Below, piece after piece: positions 13,001 to 24,200 of a stretch of 64,000 nt of DNA. The notes beneath the pieces are model-generated. The model had not been told where the DNA came from and ran no database searches. It saw only the letters and a list, made by a program, of their open reading frames with translations. Origin of the DNA: a secondary endosymbiont of Heteropsylla cubana. Its GTDB lineage: Bacteria > Pseudomonadota > Gammaproteobacteria > Enterobacterales > Enterobacteriaceae. Made by a program: the position numbers and the translations under genes. Location: assembly GCF_000287355.1 (NCBI RefSeq), contig NC_018420.1, forward strand, positions 186,001 to 250,000, given 5' to 3'. Positions within the stretch are counted from its first letter, which is position 1. Each line of letters starts with the position of its first letter.

Positions 13001-13914
13001 TTCCAACAACATACCTAGATATATCACCAGACCTCATTTTTCATATCAAACAGAAAGTTTTTCACTGCAAAGGAAAAATTGATATTCCCTGCGGACATAT
13101 TAAAATGCTAGATATCAAAAAAAACGAGATCAGCATTTCTAAAGATCAAGTACTTTTAGACAAAAATTTACAACCACTTCTCAATACCACAAATACTTCC
13201 CTAATACCGAATAATTTAAATTTGGTAATTCACCTTGGTCAAGATGTTAATCTTGATGCGTTTGGATTAAAATCTGTTCTAACAGGAAATTTACATATAA
13301 AAAAAGATATAGAAGAAATTGGAGTAAATGGATGTATCGATATTCCTTCCGGTCGTTTCCACGCATACGGTCAGGATTTTATTGTTAACAAAGGTCAATT
13401 AGTTTTTTCGGGACCACTTACTCAACCTTATTTAAATATTGAAGCTATTCGTAACCCAGATTTTACAGAAGACAATATCACCGTGGGAATTAAGGTAAGT
13501 GGAGTGGTTGATCAACTCAAGATAAAAGTTTTTACTCAACCTTTGACATCCCATCAAGAAGCTCTCTCTTATTTACTTCTTGGACAGAAGATTAATTCTC
13601 CTGGATCTGATAGCAATATCATTACATCTATATTAATCTCTATGGGTATTATGAAAGGTGCTAAAATTATTAATAAAGTTGGAAAAACATTGGGAGTAAA
13701 CAATCTAGAAATTGATACTCAAGGATTTGGAAACAATACTCAACTTGTAGTGCGAGGATATCTCTCTCCTCGTTTACAAATCAAATACGATATCGGTATT
13801 TTTGATTCTTTAACAACTTTAACATTTCGTTATTGTTTAATATCTAAACTATATCTAGAAGCCTTATCTGGTATTAATCAAGCTATAAATTTGCTATGTA
13901 AATTTGAATTTTAA
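10087..13914 (+). CDS. tamB: TamB, inner-membrane-anchored periplasm-spanning AsmA-like protein
   Basis: Partner of TamA. TamB is anchored in the inner membrane and spans the periplasm as a long beta-taco groove thought to carry lipid; it docks on TamA by its C-terminal domain. The protein has 1275 residues (E. coli 1259). Seen: a hydrophobic N-terminal anchor at about 5-26, a long stretch of repeated amphipathic beta-strand sequence, and the conserved C-terminal TamB/DUF490 domain over roughly the last 330 residues, including GCIDIPSGRFHAYGQDF, TSHQEALSYLLLGQ and VVRGYLSPRL. The start ATG overlaps the tamA stop (ATGA). The third gene of the E. coli operon, ytfP, is absent; panE follows after 42 bases. 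The middle part diverges most, while the C-terminal domain is well kept. Confidence 0.96.
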   Translation: MRIFKKIFFYILFLIIMTFSVLVYLISTTDGLHLLINGVKKWVPGLEIGSFSGNWRNLTIQQLRYQMPGITLFAEKCHLKLNSSYFRQNKLSINNLLLEDVIVNLDMKKINSLTFSHIHNKKILSIIKQVPLERLIIKNIQVHTDNIHFALKKITTGLSFEDKKLIVHPTHISSFLITIPPTIQAFLKKSFLNDFIRNNIYNKENKYKLQKLALHSKETLSEKLNACFSKPLLSSLPSFTLPCNIILENIDIENIFLIRESSDLTINQLRIQGNIYDQNAELTLLNIDSSLGLISASGHISLKGQWPVTITLKVALKNLDLVDEKIKLTINGNLRDELHAEITLSGPLTAHVSLKAQLMKIGTPFILTCSSQSLQWPLIGNAEHQLHNLKLDLAGKPQNYRFALTAAFSGKNLPTTNIRMHATGNTNSFELSNLNISSLLGEIDLSIAINWLHTFKWHSKILFSGINPNHQWPNWPEKIGGKITSKGIINNDRWKLAFPELELYTQTPHHMLTLKGSIQTNSDNHWKIPQLILLTETNKLIITGKLSHEFSLNTIFDAPLLHSYFPGLEGQLRGNIRLRGNIQSPQLLINIKANTLKFKQFSLSHIVLNGSFLLNDIFQGNLNLAMDQLKHGTTLLISKFILNAFGNEKQHTLKIAINTEYLADQFQLKGSFDRKSGYWSSTINHNCFNVHLCKSPLQRSITLDHLTDNQNLIVRPHCFLHNMHVQLYIGNNINILNKKHTIDILDHFDFPILKSLIFFNTKIKILFNYLTNRNWSQGRNISKHEFAITKNSTSFSDATNNKILSVLSCKSLIFYTSLDKQKTRLNWCLKIHNQGLLNGYIQLTELYRNQRLSGKINIKNLSLTIFNPLLSSHENITGLINATLQLGGNLNIPQLYGKLKLKHFVIKRNTIPFSMIDSQLLLEFNGNSSDLKGVISTNHGQIKLIGTANWQTMEDWYMRVHAQGKRIRITPLPTTYLDISPDLIFHIKQKVFHCKGKIDIPCGHIKMLDIKKNEISISKDQVLLDKNLQPLLNTTNTSLIPNNLNLVIHLGQDVNLDAFGLKSVLTGNLHIKKDIEEIGVNGCIDIPSGRFHAYGQDFIVNKGQLVFSGPLTQPYLNIEAIRNPDFTEDNITVGIKVSGVVDQLKIKVFTQPLTSHQEALSYLLLGQKINSPGSDSNIITSILISMGIMKGAKIINKVGKTLGVNNLEIDTQGFGNNTQLVVRGYLSPRLQIKYDIGIFDSLTTLTFRYCLISKLYLEALSGINQAINLLCKFEF

Positions 13915-13956
13915 GTATATTATATTTACATTAATAAATAATTTTAGATTAAAAAA

Positions 13957-14844
13957 ATGAACATTACCGTTTTAGGTTGTGGCGCGTTGGGACAAATTTG
14001 GCTTACAGCACTTGGCTTTCATGGACATAATATCCAAGGCTGGTTGAAAACAAACAAATCGCAACTTAATATAGTACTAATTGATTTAATCGGAAATGAA
14101 AATCATTTACAATTTTCAGCTAACAATTCCAGTCATTTAGCAAAAAGTGATTTATTAATCGTCACATTAAAAGCATGGCAAGTATCTGTTGGAGTTCAAG
14201 GATTACTGCCGCAATTGCGAACTGATTGCGGCATCATTCTACTACATAACGGATTTGGAACTCAAGAAGAGCTTCCTGCACTAACTCAACCACTGATTAT
14301 CGGGAATACAACACACGCCGCTTATAGTAAAGAAGAGAAAATCTACTATGTCTCTAGAGGTATAACTCGTATTGGTCCGGGTAATAATCAAGCGCAACAA
14401 AGTAGCGCAATAGCAAAAGTATTACATACAGCTCTTCCTCCAGTCATATGGCATCAGGATGTAATGGCTTCAATTTGGATGAAACTCGCTGTAAACGCTG
14501 TAATAAACCCTCTTACTACCGTTTATAGTTGTAGAAACGGAGAGTTAATACACTACCTACAGAAAATCAAATTAATTTGTTACGAAATAGCACTAGTAAT
14601 GACATATGAAGGTCATCAAATTTATGATCAATGTCTTTTATTATATGTTAAACAAATAATACTCAGAACTAAAAATAATATCTCTTCAATGTTACAAGAC
14701 ATTCAAGCTAAAAGAAAATCGGAAATAGATTATATTACAGGTTATATACTTCAACGTGCATGTATACACGGACTTGATATACCTGAAAATCGACGGTTAT
14801 TTGAGTTGATCAAGAAAAAAGAAGCAAACTATATTAAAAATTAA
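13957..14844 (+). CDS. panE: 2-dehydropantoate 2-reductase (ketopantoate reductase)
   Basis: NADPH-dependent reduction of ketopantoate to pantoate, the second step of pantothenate (vitamin B5, CoA precursor) synthesis. The 295-residue product aligns with the 303 residues of E. coli PanE. Seen: the Rossmann dinucleotide motif GCGALGQIW at 8-16, HNGFGT at 97-102, and the catalytic block WMKLAVNAVINPLT with Lys176 and Asn180, followed by SSMLQDIQAKRKSEIDYI in the C-terminal helical domain. The C-terminus is trimmed by a few residues. It lies 42 bases after tamB on the same strand and may be co-transcribed; this pairing is not the E. coli order. The ATG start lacks a good Shine-Dalgarno. No other pantothenate gene is in the window, so pathway completeness is unknown. 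Confidence 0.96.
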   Translation: MNITVLGCGALGQIWLTALGFHGHNIQGWLKTNKSQLNIVLIDLIGNENHLQFSANNSSHLAKSDLLIVTLKAWQVSVGVQGLLPQLRTDCGIILLHNGFGTQEELPALTQPLIIGNTTHAAYSKEEKIYYVSRGITRIGPGNNQAQQSSAIAKVLHTALPPVIWHQDVMASIWMKLAVNAVINPLTTVYSCRNGELIHYLQKIKLICYEIALVMTYEGHQIYDQCLLLYVKQIILRTKNNISSMLQDIQAKRKSEIDYITGYILQRACIHGLDIPENRRLFELIKKKEANYIKN

Positions 14845-16709
14845 TTATTTAATTTCTTCCTAGGAAGTAATAACCAAACTATTAAGAATTACCATATCGA
14901 CAATTCATATTAAACTAAATAAAGCAAATATTTTATAAAAAGCATAAATAAAAAATATAAAAGTTATGCATCCGTTTTATAAAAAACGTCTATAAGAATA
15001 GACAACTGTATGTCTTATATGTTTGATATTATCTTTTTAGAAACTTGAATTATATTAAAAAACGTATCTAAACCTCAAAAAGGTGTATCACTTTATTGAG
15101 AGTAGAGAAAAACAATCATAATAATTTATATTTTATAACTAATGTTTATTATTAGTCTTTATTATATACCAATATAGTAAAATTGGTTTTTAATTTATTT
15201 CTTTTTTTTATTTCAAACTATCTATTAATAGAAATTTGAAAAAATACTATCAATAACTGACATTTTATTAAAATGATCTAATCGCTTTATAAGCTTTTAT
15301 AGAAAATATTAAACGTTTGCTGAACACAAACAAATCGTAATAAATGTACATATATTGTATATATAAAAATTTTAATAAAAAAATAACTTTTGATAATTAA
15401 CAAATTAATTTAATCATTTTTATTCAATTTTAAATAAAATATAATTTTATCTTTTTACCCCCTCCTACCAAAACTTTTCCAAATGCTTTAACAATTATAA
15501 TACATTATATAACATAGAACTTTATAATCATTTCTTTCTTCTTATACTCAAAAAAAATACAGCAACTTGATATTTATTATATTTTATGATTATTTTATTT
15601 TACCCTCATCAAAAATTTCTAATCTCCTCCATAAAATATATGAAGAGATAAAAATCTAGAAAATATATCTTTTCATCTTGATTTAAAGTTTCTATTTCTA
15701 TTTTTTTCTTATACTTATTCCAATTTTTTTATGGGGATTCTATTAGAATAAAACACTTATAAAACTTTGTTCATTTAAAAAAATTGACTATACGTATACC
15801 ATACTGCAATAGCAAGCATGCTTAACAGTGGCATTAATCATATTAATTAAATATTTTATATTTATTTGTATTCATTTAATTATTTTTTATTTTTGTTATT
15901 TTTAATAATGAATTAAAAATTTAATTGTTTCTTATGAAGAAGTTACTTTTTTATATTTTCAAGCTTTACAAAGAAAATATTAACCTATATTAATATTAAT
16001 TATGTATTTTTTACAAAAAAGCTTATAAAGTAAGTTTACTTAAACTATCTTTCTAGCAATCTATTTCATATAGTTGACATAACTAGCAATAGAAACATTA
16101 ATATAAGGTTATCTTATAAACATAATTATTATATACATTCCAGTTAGTCTAATCAGATTAAACATAAAAACCTAAAAAAAATCACAGCTATATCAAAATT
16201 TTAAAAGAAAAAGAAAGATAAAAACGAAAATTTAATTAAAAGCATTGTTTGTAACAGCTATGTTTAGAATTCAAAACTAATTAAACCATATTTAACAGTA
16301 CATCATTATTTTTAATAAAAAATAACTGTCGAACAACATAACATCAAAATATCTCAATAGAAAGTATGGTTACTATTAATAGATAAAGTTTAAATTCAAA
16401 TTCATCTAATTATTTAAATTTAGTTATAAGTTATCTAGCAATTAATCAATTTTTTAACTGAATTTATTTTATAAATAAAAAATGTCTAAGACTATATCTT
16501 ACATTAGTATATTGGCAACTATAAAAAACGACCACTCAGAATCATTTTAGAATAACTTTATTATTACAAGCATGTTACATACTAAAATATAATAAGAGAT
16601 AAACATCTTTTTAATTAATAGAAATTATAAAATTTAAAATAATAATCCTAGTATTATTTTAATCGGATCAATATTATTTTTTAACATAACATAATATCAA
16701 GGATAATTT
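14845..16709. other. Non-coding A+T-rich spacer, panE to hldD
   Basis: About 1.9 kb with stops in all frames. Twelve bases after the panE stop lies a perfect 12-bp palindrome, CTTCCTAGGAAG (14856-14867), without a T-run; it could be a decayed terminator. Nothing else recognisable. AAGGAT about 8 bases before hldD is its ribosome binding site. Confidence 0.6.
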
Positions 16710-17648
16710 ATGATAATTGTTACCGGTGGAGCTGGTTTTATCGGAAGTAATATTATCAAAGGATTAAATAAAATTGGTTATAAAAATATTTTAGTCGTAG
16801 ATAATCTTAATAAAAATAATAAATATAATAATCTCATCGATTTAAAAATATCTGATTATTTAGATAAACAAGACTTTCTTTCTTTTTTGCTTTCAAAGGA
16901 TGGATTTAACAACATCAACGCGATATTTCATGAAGGAGCCTGCTCTTCTACTACTGAATTGGATTGTAAGTATATGATGTATAATAATTATCAATATTCT
17001 AAGGAAGTTCTACACTACTCCATTAAAAATACTATTCCTTTTATTTACGCTTCTTCTGCCGCAACTTATGGGCAAAGAACAAACAATTTTATTGAAAACA
17101 CAGAAAATGAAAAACCTTTAAATATATATGGTTATTCAAAGTTTTTGCTTGATCAGCATGTAAGAATGCTGCTTCCAAAAATAAAATCGCAAGTATGTGG
17201 TTTACGTTACTTCAATGTTTACGGTCCAGGTGAGTCACATAAAGAAAAAATGGCAAGTATCATTTTTCAGTTAAATGATCAAATTAAAAGTGGACAAACT
17301 CCAAGATTATTTACAAATAGCGAAAATTTTAAGCGCGATTTTATTTACATAAATGATATTGTTGCAATAAATCTATGGTGCTGGCAAAAAAATATCTCCG
17401 GGATCTTTAATTGTGGCACAGGCCAAGCTGTATCCTTTAAAAAAATTGCAAATATGGTATTAAATTATCATAAAAAAGAACAATTAGAATATATTCCGTT
17501 TCCAAAAACAATTAAAAGAAATTACCAATTCTATACTCAAGCAGATTTAACCCAACTACGCATTGCTGGCTATAAAAAAACCATAAAAAACATTGACGAT
17601 GGAATCCTTGAATATTTAAACTGGTTAGATAAAAATTATTTTTTCTAA
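16710..17648 (+). CDS. hldD: ADP-L-glycero-D-manno-heptose 6-epimerase
   Basis: Converts ADP-D-glycero-D-manno-heptose to the L-glycero form, the donor used by WaaC and WaaF for the LPS inner core. The 312 residues match E. coli HldD (310). Short-chain dehydrogenase family: NADP-binding [10 protein letters not shown] at 5-14, the [10 protein letters not shown] segment at 74-83, Ser116 in YASSAATYG, and the catalytic pair Tyr140 and Lys144 in [15 protein letters not shown] and SENFKRDF match conserved substrate-domain segments, although E. coli has Arg-Glu-Gly where this has Gly-Glu-Ser. Clean ATG start with AAGGAT upstream. First gene of hldD-waaF-waaC, as in E. coli, with a 19-base gap to waaF. 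Confidence 0.97.
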   Translation: MIIVTGGAGFIGSNIIKGLNKIGYKNILVVDNLNKNNKYNNLIDLKISDYLDKQDFLSFLLSKDGFNNINAIFHEGACSSTTELDCKYMMYNNYQYSKEVLHYSIKNTIPFIYASSAATYGQRTNNFIENTENEKPLNIYGYSKFLLDQHVRMLLPKIKSQVCGLRYFNVYGPGESHKEKMASIIFQLNDQIKSGQTPRLFTNSENFKRDFIYINDIVAINLWCWQKNISGIFNCGTGQAVSFKKIANMVLNYHKKEQLEYIPFPKTIKRNYQFYTQADLTQLRIAGYKKTIKNIDDGILEYLNWLDKNYFF

Positions 17649-17667
17649 AAGAAGCATATAAAACACT

Positions 17668-18705
17668 TTGAAAATACTAATAATAGGTCCATCTTGGATC
17701 GGTGACATGATGATGTCCCAGAGCTTATATCGTTATCTAGTCCAATATTACGACACCGTTAAAATAGATGTGATGGCTCCTAAATGGTCTCTTCCTTTAC
17801 TGAAACATATGCCTGAAATTAATCAAATATTCGAAATCCCATTAAATCATGGCACTCTTGCGTTAGATAAACGTTATAGACTAGGAAAATCTCTTAGAAA
17901 AGAGACCTATCAACAAGCGATAGTTCTTCCTAATTCGTTTAAATCAGCAATAATACCGTTTTTTGCTAATATACCTCAAAGAACAGCCTGGCGAGGAGAA
18001 ATGCGTTATGGGATTATCAATGATTTACGTAAACTAGACAAAAAAGCTTTTCCCCTTATGGTTCAACGTTATGCAGCTCTAGCATTTGAAAACAAAAAAA
18101 TACGAGATGCTTCTGAGTTACCAAACCCTTTACTCTGGCCACGCATTATGGTTAGTAATGAAGACAAAGAGTTGGCATTAAAAACATTTTTTCTAAAAAA
18201 TCCATACCCACTTATCGGTTTTTGTCCAGGCGCTGAATTTAGTTTAGCTAAATGCTGGCCAGATTATCATTATGCTACTTTAGCTAAAAAATTAATTCAC
18301 TGTGGTTATCAGATAGCACTTTTTGGGTCTATAAAAAACCGAGCTACAGGTAAAGAGATCAGGTTTTCTCTCACTGAAGATATACAAAAATACTGCCATA
18401 ATTTAATGGGAACAACTTCCCTGGAAGAAGTCATTAGTTTAATTGCTGCGTGCCACGCAGTAGTTAGCAACGATTCTGGTTTAATGCATATAGCTAGTGC
18501 CTTATCTCGTCCACTTGTCGCATTATACGGCCCAACTAGCCCAAATTTTACTCCGCCACTATCGCATCAGGCTCGAGTAATTCGCCCAGTAAGGGGTTAT
18601 CATAAAATTCGTCAAGGTAACAAAAAAAAAGACTATCATCAAAGCTTGATTGCAATTAAACCTGATCAAGTTTTCAGGACTCTTAGCTCTTTACTTGTCT
18701 CTTAA
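17668..18705 (+). CDS. waaF: ADP-heptose:LPS heptosyltransferase II
   Basis: Adds the second L,D-heptose to the LPS inner core (family GT9, cytoplasmic face of the inner membrane). The 345-residue product compares with 348 in E. coli. Seen: N-terminal ILIIGPSWIGDMMMSQSL with Asp13, GFCPGAEFSLAKCWP in the middle, and the nucleotide-sugar block SNDSGLMHIASALSRPLVALYG in the C-terminal domain. The start codon is TTG: the frame gives the family N-terminus at that codon, and no in-frame ATG lies nearer. AAGAAG lies about 10 bases upstream. It is sandwiched between hldD (19-base gap) and waaC (13-base gap), so an operon is likely. Confidence 0.96.
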   Translation: MKILIIGPSWIGDMMMSQSLYRYLVQYYDTVKIDVMAPKWSLPLLKHMPEINQIFEIPLNHGTLALDKRYRLGKSLRKETYQQAIVLPNSFKSAIIPFFANIPQRTAWRGEMRYGIINDLRKLDKKAFPLMVQRYAALAFENKKIRDASELPNPLLWPRIMVSNEDKELALKTFFLKNPYPLIGFCPGAEFSLAKCWPDYHYATLAKKLIHCGYQIALFGSIKNRATGKEIRFSLTEDIQKYCHNLMGTTSLEEVISLIAACHAVVSNDSGLMHIASALSRPLVALYGPTSPNFTPPLSHQARVIRPVRGYHKIRQGNKKKDYHQSLIAIKPDQVFRTLSSLLVS

Positions 18706-18718
18706 AAGAATCGAGTTG

Positions 18719-19723
18719 ATGCAAGTTCTTATTGTTAAAATATCTTCCATGGGCGATATTTTGCATACATTACCTGCTCTAACAGATGCGTCGCATGTAA
18801 TGCCGTGGGCTAGTTATGACTGGGTTGTAGAAGAAAACTTTTCTGAAATTCCTAAATGGCATCCAGCCGTACGTCGAGTAATCTCTATAGCTAATCGCCG
18901 ATGGAGAAGAAGCTGGTTTAGTAAAAATACACGCCAAGAACGCTATAACTTTAAAAATAAAATACAAAGTAATCATTATGACGTAATTATTGATGCCCAA
19001 GGTCTCATAAAAAGTGCTGCTTTTATTACTCATATAGCTTTTGGAGAAAAACACGGCATGGACTATAAAAGCGCTAGAGAAGGTCTTGCCAGTATTTTTT
19101 ATCATAAACGCCATTCTATAAAAAAACAACAACACGCTATCAAACGAATACGTCAACTTTTCTCTTCTAGCTTAAACTATCCACTACCTAACACACCCAT
19201 TGATTATGCTATTTCTAAACAATTTACGACAAAATGTGATGAAAAAGCGTACATAATTTTTCTTCATTCTACTACACGTTTTAGTAAACATTGGCCAGAA
19301 AAAAATTGGCGTTCTCTCATTAAGATTATTTCTGATGCCGGATATCGCATTAAATTACCTTGGGGAACAATACATGAACGTTTTCGTGCACAACGCTTAA
19401 TTGAAGGCGTAATTTCAGCAAACGTGCTCCCCTTTTTATCTTTAACTGAACTGGCTGCTCAATTAGCAAATGCAGAAGCAATTGTATCCGTAGATACAGG
19501 TCTTAGTCATCTCGCCGGAGCTTTAAATTGCCCAAATTTAACATTATACGGCCCAACTGACCCAAGACTTATAGGTAGTTATGGACGTTATCAGAAATCT
19601 TTAATTGCAGAAGATGGCAACATGAGAAACTTAACTGTAGAATCTGTATGGAAAACACTACAATTAATGCTTTCTAAAAGAATAAAAAATAAATATATTG
19701 TACTATCTGAACCTATATTGTAA
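18719..19723 (+). CDS. waaC: ADP-heptose:LPS heptosyltransferase I
   Basis: Adds the first L,D-heptose to Kdo2-lipid A (family GT9). The 334-residue product starts MQVLIVKISSMGDILHTLPAL, with Asp13 at the expected catalytic position; E. coli WaaC begins the same way. An in-frame extension upstream to 18650 overlaps waaF and is not used; the ATG at 18719 follows the waaF stop by 13 bases. Further motifs: DWVVEE, DAQGLIKSA, HWPEKNWR and the C-terminal VSVDTGLSHLAGAL and YGPTDP. The waaL O-antigen ligase gene that follows in E. coli is absent, consistent with a rough, core-only LPS, although waaL could lie elsewhere in the genome. Confidence 0.96.
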   Translation: MQVLIVKISSMGDILHTLPALTDASHVMPWASYDWVVEENFSEIPKWHPAVRRVISIANRRWRRSWFSKNTRQERYNFKNKIQSNHYDVIIDAQGLIKSAAFITHIAFGEKHGMDYKSAREGLASIFYHKRHSIKKQQHAIKRIRQLFSSSLNYPLPNTPIDYAISKQFTTKCDEKAYIIFLHSTTRFSKHWPEKNWRSLIKIISDAGYRIKLPWGTIHERFRAQRLIEGVISANVLPFLSLTELAAQLANAEAIVSVDTGLSHLAGALNCPNLTLYGPTDPRLIGSYGRYQKSLIAEDGNMRNLTVESVWKTLQLMLSKRIKNKYIVLSEPIL

Positions 19724-21300
19724 TTTGTTAACAACAATACCATTTTTTTTATAAATTAAAAAAATAGATTAATATCTATCCATATCTAAATATTATATAG
19801 AATTACTATAAACTTATCTTATTCAATTTTTATGTTGTTAAATAGAGCGTTATTAATTATAAAATTAATCTTTTTTATTAAAATTATTAAAAAATAATAA
19901 TATATTTTAAAATATGATTTATAACAATTTTTATATTTTACTGCTCTATGATAGCCCTTTTTTATCTTATTTATCGCCACTCGAAGAGAGTTTTCACATC
20001 TAATAATGATTTTTTATTTTTCAAATATAAATGTTCTAATCTACTATCATTAGATAGAGATTTAAAAGAAGTAGAAAATATTATGTTAATAACACATGTT
20101 TTCTCATAAAAATCTGTTAATAATACGGTAATCTGTCATTGTGTTTTCTATATTTTTCTCAAAAGATTCTTAATATTGATGAGTTTTCTACTTAAAAAGT
20201 AATATAATACCTATTAAAAACAATACTATATAAACATAAAATATTTAAAGAAATATTTTATACACTACAATTTAAGAGAAGATTAAAAGTGATATCCATA
20301 AAAAACATTAATAATTATTTTTAAAAATAAATATCTATGTAAGAGTTTTTTATTCTTATGGTACCAAGTTATTTAAAAAATAAAAAAACATGCCCTATTA
20401 TATTAAATAATATATAAATTTAATTACTTAATTTTTATAAAAAAATTAAATAATTAAATTACGACCATTTTAATGGTAATTAAAATATTAATATATTGTA
20501 AAATCTTGATTTTCAATTTTACATATTATGTAAATTAATTGTCTCGTATACCGTTAATATAGATATTTATGCTTTTCTTTCTAAATCAAACTAAATAATA
20601 TTGAATATTAATTCATGGTTAATTTTATTAGCGCAATAACTGTGCTCATAAAAGCAATTCATTTTTTATAGCAATGTTTATAACTGGTGACATATACATT
20701 AATAAACTAAATATTTAATAAACAAGTTATGATAAAATATATTGATATACATAACAAATTAACAAAAAACAATATTTTAGTATTTTGTTAAAACGTTAAT
20801 ACATTCATTTTATTCCATTTTAAATGAAAGAAAATTCCCACAAAAACTTTAAACTCATATCTAATTAGACTAAGTGCAAAAACTATGACGATTACTTTCG
20901 TCTTATTATCTTGACTTAATAGGCATTAATGTTTTAAAAAATTATAATTTAGAAGAATTCTGAAAGACAAAAATACATCTTGAATATTTACACACTTAAA
21001 TGAAGAAAAATAATATTCTCTATATTAATAGACTACACTAATTTTTCTAAAATTAACTTTTTAAAATCAACAAGGAATAAAAAATTAAATTAATCATTTA
21101 TTTGTATTGTATAACAATCACTTTCTAACTCTAAGTTCTTAATAGATAAACATATAACTCTACATGAAACATAATGTTTAATTAATTAATTTAAATAAAA
21201 TTACTAACAATACCAGTATAGAGCCAACAAACGTATCAATTTTTATAAAATTATTTTTTTAAAAAAACCATTTAATGTTTTTAAAGAAAACATCATCTAA
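19724..21300. other. Non-coding spacer between convergent waaC and mreD
   Basis: About 1.6 kb between the 3' ends of two operons. No stable terminator hairpin for either, and no relic of waaL or other LPS genes that I can recognise. Confidence 0.65.
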
Positions 21301-21789
21301 TCATTTCATGCTTAATTTACGCCGTATTTTCTGCATTGTTAAAAATATCCACGACCACCATATGCCATCTATTACACTATTCCAAAATGTTTCCGAAGAA
21401 AATTCAACATTCATTATTAAAAATTGCGCCCAAAATATGATTATATCTGTTATTAATGAAAACATTAATACTAAAAGTGATTGTTGCCAAAGAGTTAGGT
21501 TTCGAAATAAGTGAAATTTTAATAATGCTAAATAGGAAAGAATAGTAAACGCCAATGCGTGTATTCCTATTGTAATACCAAATATTATATCTGTTATCAA
21601 GCCAAGAATAAATGCCGCATTAATGTTGACTCTATGAGGCAAAACCGTAATCCAATAAATAAGCAACAACTTTGTCCAAAAAGGAAGGAAGAAGCATATT
21701 TGAAAAGGCCAAGGAATAATTTGTAAAATCATCCCTACAAGGAATGAAAACCAAATAGTCCAGCCGCTATCACGGTGATACTCGTTCAT
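21301..21789 (-). CDS. mreD: Rod shape-determining protein MreD
   Basis: Integral inner-membrane protein of the MreBCD elongasome that directs lateral wall synthesis. It has 162 residues, the E. coli length. Mostly hydrophobic, with about five membrane segments; recognisable features are IPWPFQICFFLPFWTKLLLIYW, VNINAAFILGLITDIIFG and LWQQSLLVLMFS. The ATG start has a weak GAGA upstream. In E. coli mreD abuts mreC; here 260 non-coding bases separate them, apparently after the mreC tail was lost. Third gene of mreB-mreC-mreD on the minus strand. Confidence 0.94.
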   Translation of the reverse strand: MNEYHRDSGWTIWFSFLVGMILQIIPWPFQICFFLPFWTKLLLIYWITVLPHRVNINAAFILGLITDIIFGITIGIHALAFTILSYLALLKFHLFRNLTLWQQSLLVLMFSLITDIIIFWAQFLIMNVEFSSETFWNSVIDGIWWSWIFLTMQKIRRKLSMK

Positions 21790-22049
21790 TTATGTTGTCT
21801 CATAACTATTCGATCATATTCAGAATAGTAGATCTTTAAAAATTAAACTATTGGCATCTTAATTCTTTTTTTTCTGAAAATAGAAGAAGTGTCCCTTTCT
21901 CATTCATGAAGAGCGATAAAAAATCGTTTCTTTTAAAGAAAGTTACCTATTAATCTTTTATATAAAAAATATTTATCTTTTTATTTCTTTAATAAATTAA
22001 TGTTTGAACAAACTTATTTCTTCGCACGATTTAACGATCTTCTTATAAG
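21790..22049. other. Enlarged mreC-mreD gap
   Basis: 260 bases between genes that are nearly contiguous in E. coli. The position corresponds to the Pro/Ala/Gln-rich C-terminal tail that MreC lacks here, so this is probably eroded mreC coding DNA; no protein similarity survives that I can read. Confidence 0.5.
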
Positions 22050-22985
22050 TTAAGCAGTGGTATGGTTTGTCATATTAGAAACTAGCAAGTGAGATATTAT
22101 TTGCATTAATCTCTTATTTGCCACCCTATTTACTACATCAGAAGATTCATGTGTTTTATCACACATTTTATCATCCCACAATAATAGTAAATAATGCAAT
22201 CGCCGCAAATCAGCAGTAGGGCGAGCTCGAACAAGCATGTAGGCACGTTGAGAGTCAATATTAACTGAAGATACCACTGCTACTGGATATCCTTCTGGAA
22301 AACGTCCACCCAATCCAGAGGTCACAAGTAAATCACCAATACGAATATCTGTGTTGATTGGTAATCGCTCTAATTGTAGATTATCTCTACAACTATTACC
22401 CGAAACAATCACTCGTATATTGTTGCGAAGCACCTGAATAGGAAGTGCATGGGAATGATCGCATATTAGAAGTACACGACTGGTAAACTTGCTTGTAGAA
22501 ATTACTTGTCCTATAACGCCTTTATCACTAATAACTGGCTGACCGATATATACACCATTATCGACACCCTTATCAATGACTATTTGTTCCTTATGGGGGT
22601 GATTAGTAATTGAAATAACTTGGGCAACTATCTTTTTTTCATTCGTTTTCAAAGGCGAATTCAACAACTGACGTAGTCGAGCGTTTTCTTTCTTATATTG
22701 CCCAAACAATAGCTGATCACTATTTTTTATTAGCAACTCCTGACGTAATGCTTCGTTTTCTAAAACTAACCTAAAAGGTGGTATTATTATTTTCGACAAA
22801 TGATTAAATATTTGACGTGGAGTATTTGATAAGAAATAAAAAGGACTAATAGCCGTATCCATATAGGATCGAAGTGTGATAAACACCTCTAAGTGGCTAT
22901 CAGCAATAATGGTAGTAATAGCTACCATGACTGCTAAAAAAAACCTTAGTTGCAATGACGGAGGTCTGAGGAACATTGGCTTCAT
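22050..22985 (-). CDS. mreC: Rod shape-determining protein MreC (short C-terminus)
   Basis: Bitopic inner-membrane protein linking cytoplasmic MreB filaments to periplasmic PBP2/RodA. The product has 311 residues against 367 in E. coli. Seen: short cytoplasmic N-terminus, a membrane segment at about 12-30 (LRFFLAVMVAITTIIADSHL), a coiled-coil region at about 65-110 (LENEALRQELL, KKENARLRQLL), then the two beta domains with VIDKGVDNGVYIGQPVISDKG, RVLLICDHSHALPIQVL and LVTSGLGGRFPEGYPVAVVSS. Homology continues to RVANKRLMQ and then stops; the low-complexity tail of E. coli MreC is missing. That tail is poorly conserved in the family, so function is probably intact. The ATG start is preceded by AGGAA. 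Confidence 0.95.
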   Translation of the reverse strand: MKPMFLRPPSLQLRFFLAVMVAITTIIADSHLEVFITLRSYMDTAISPFYFLSNTPRQIFNHLSKIIIPPFRLVLENEALRQELLIKNSDQLLFGQYKKENARLRQLLNSPLKTNEKKIVAQVISITNHPHKEQIVIDKGVDNGVYIGQPVISDKGVIGQVISTSKFTSRVLLICDHSHALPIQVLRNNIRVIVSGNSCRDNLQLERLPINTDIRIGDLLVTSGLGGRFPEGYPVAVVSSVNIDSQRAYMLVRARPTADLRRLHYLLLLWDDKMCDKTHESSDVVNRVANKRLMQIISHLLVSNMTNHTTA

Positions 22986-23075
22986 AATATGCTTTTCCTT
23001 AAAAAAAAGAGGTATATCATAGATTTTCTATTTCTGTATTCAAACAGGAAGTACCTCTTTTATAAGAAGAGTTTC

Positions 23076-24200
<1,125 letters not shown>

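Noticed and set aside
18779-19156. 125-codon open frame on the minus strand within waaC
   Set aside because: Antisense shadow of waaC, which is supported along its whole length by family motifs.
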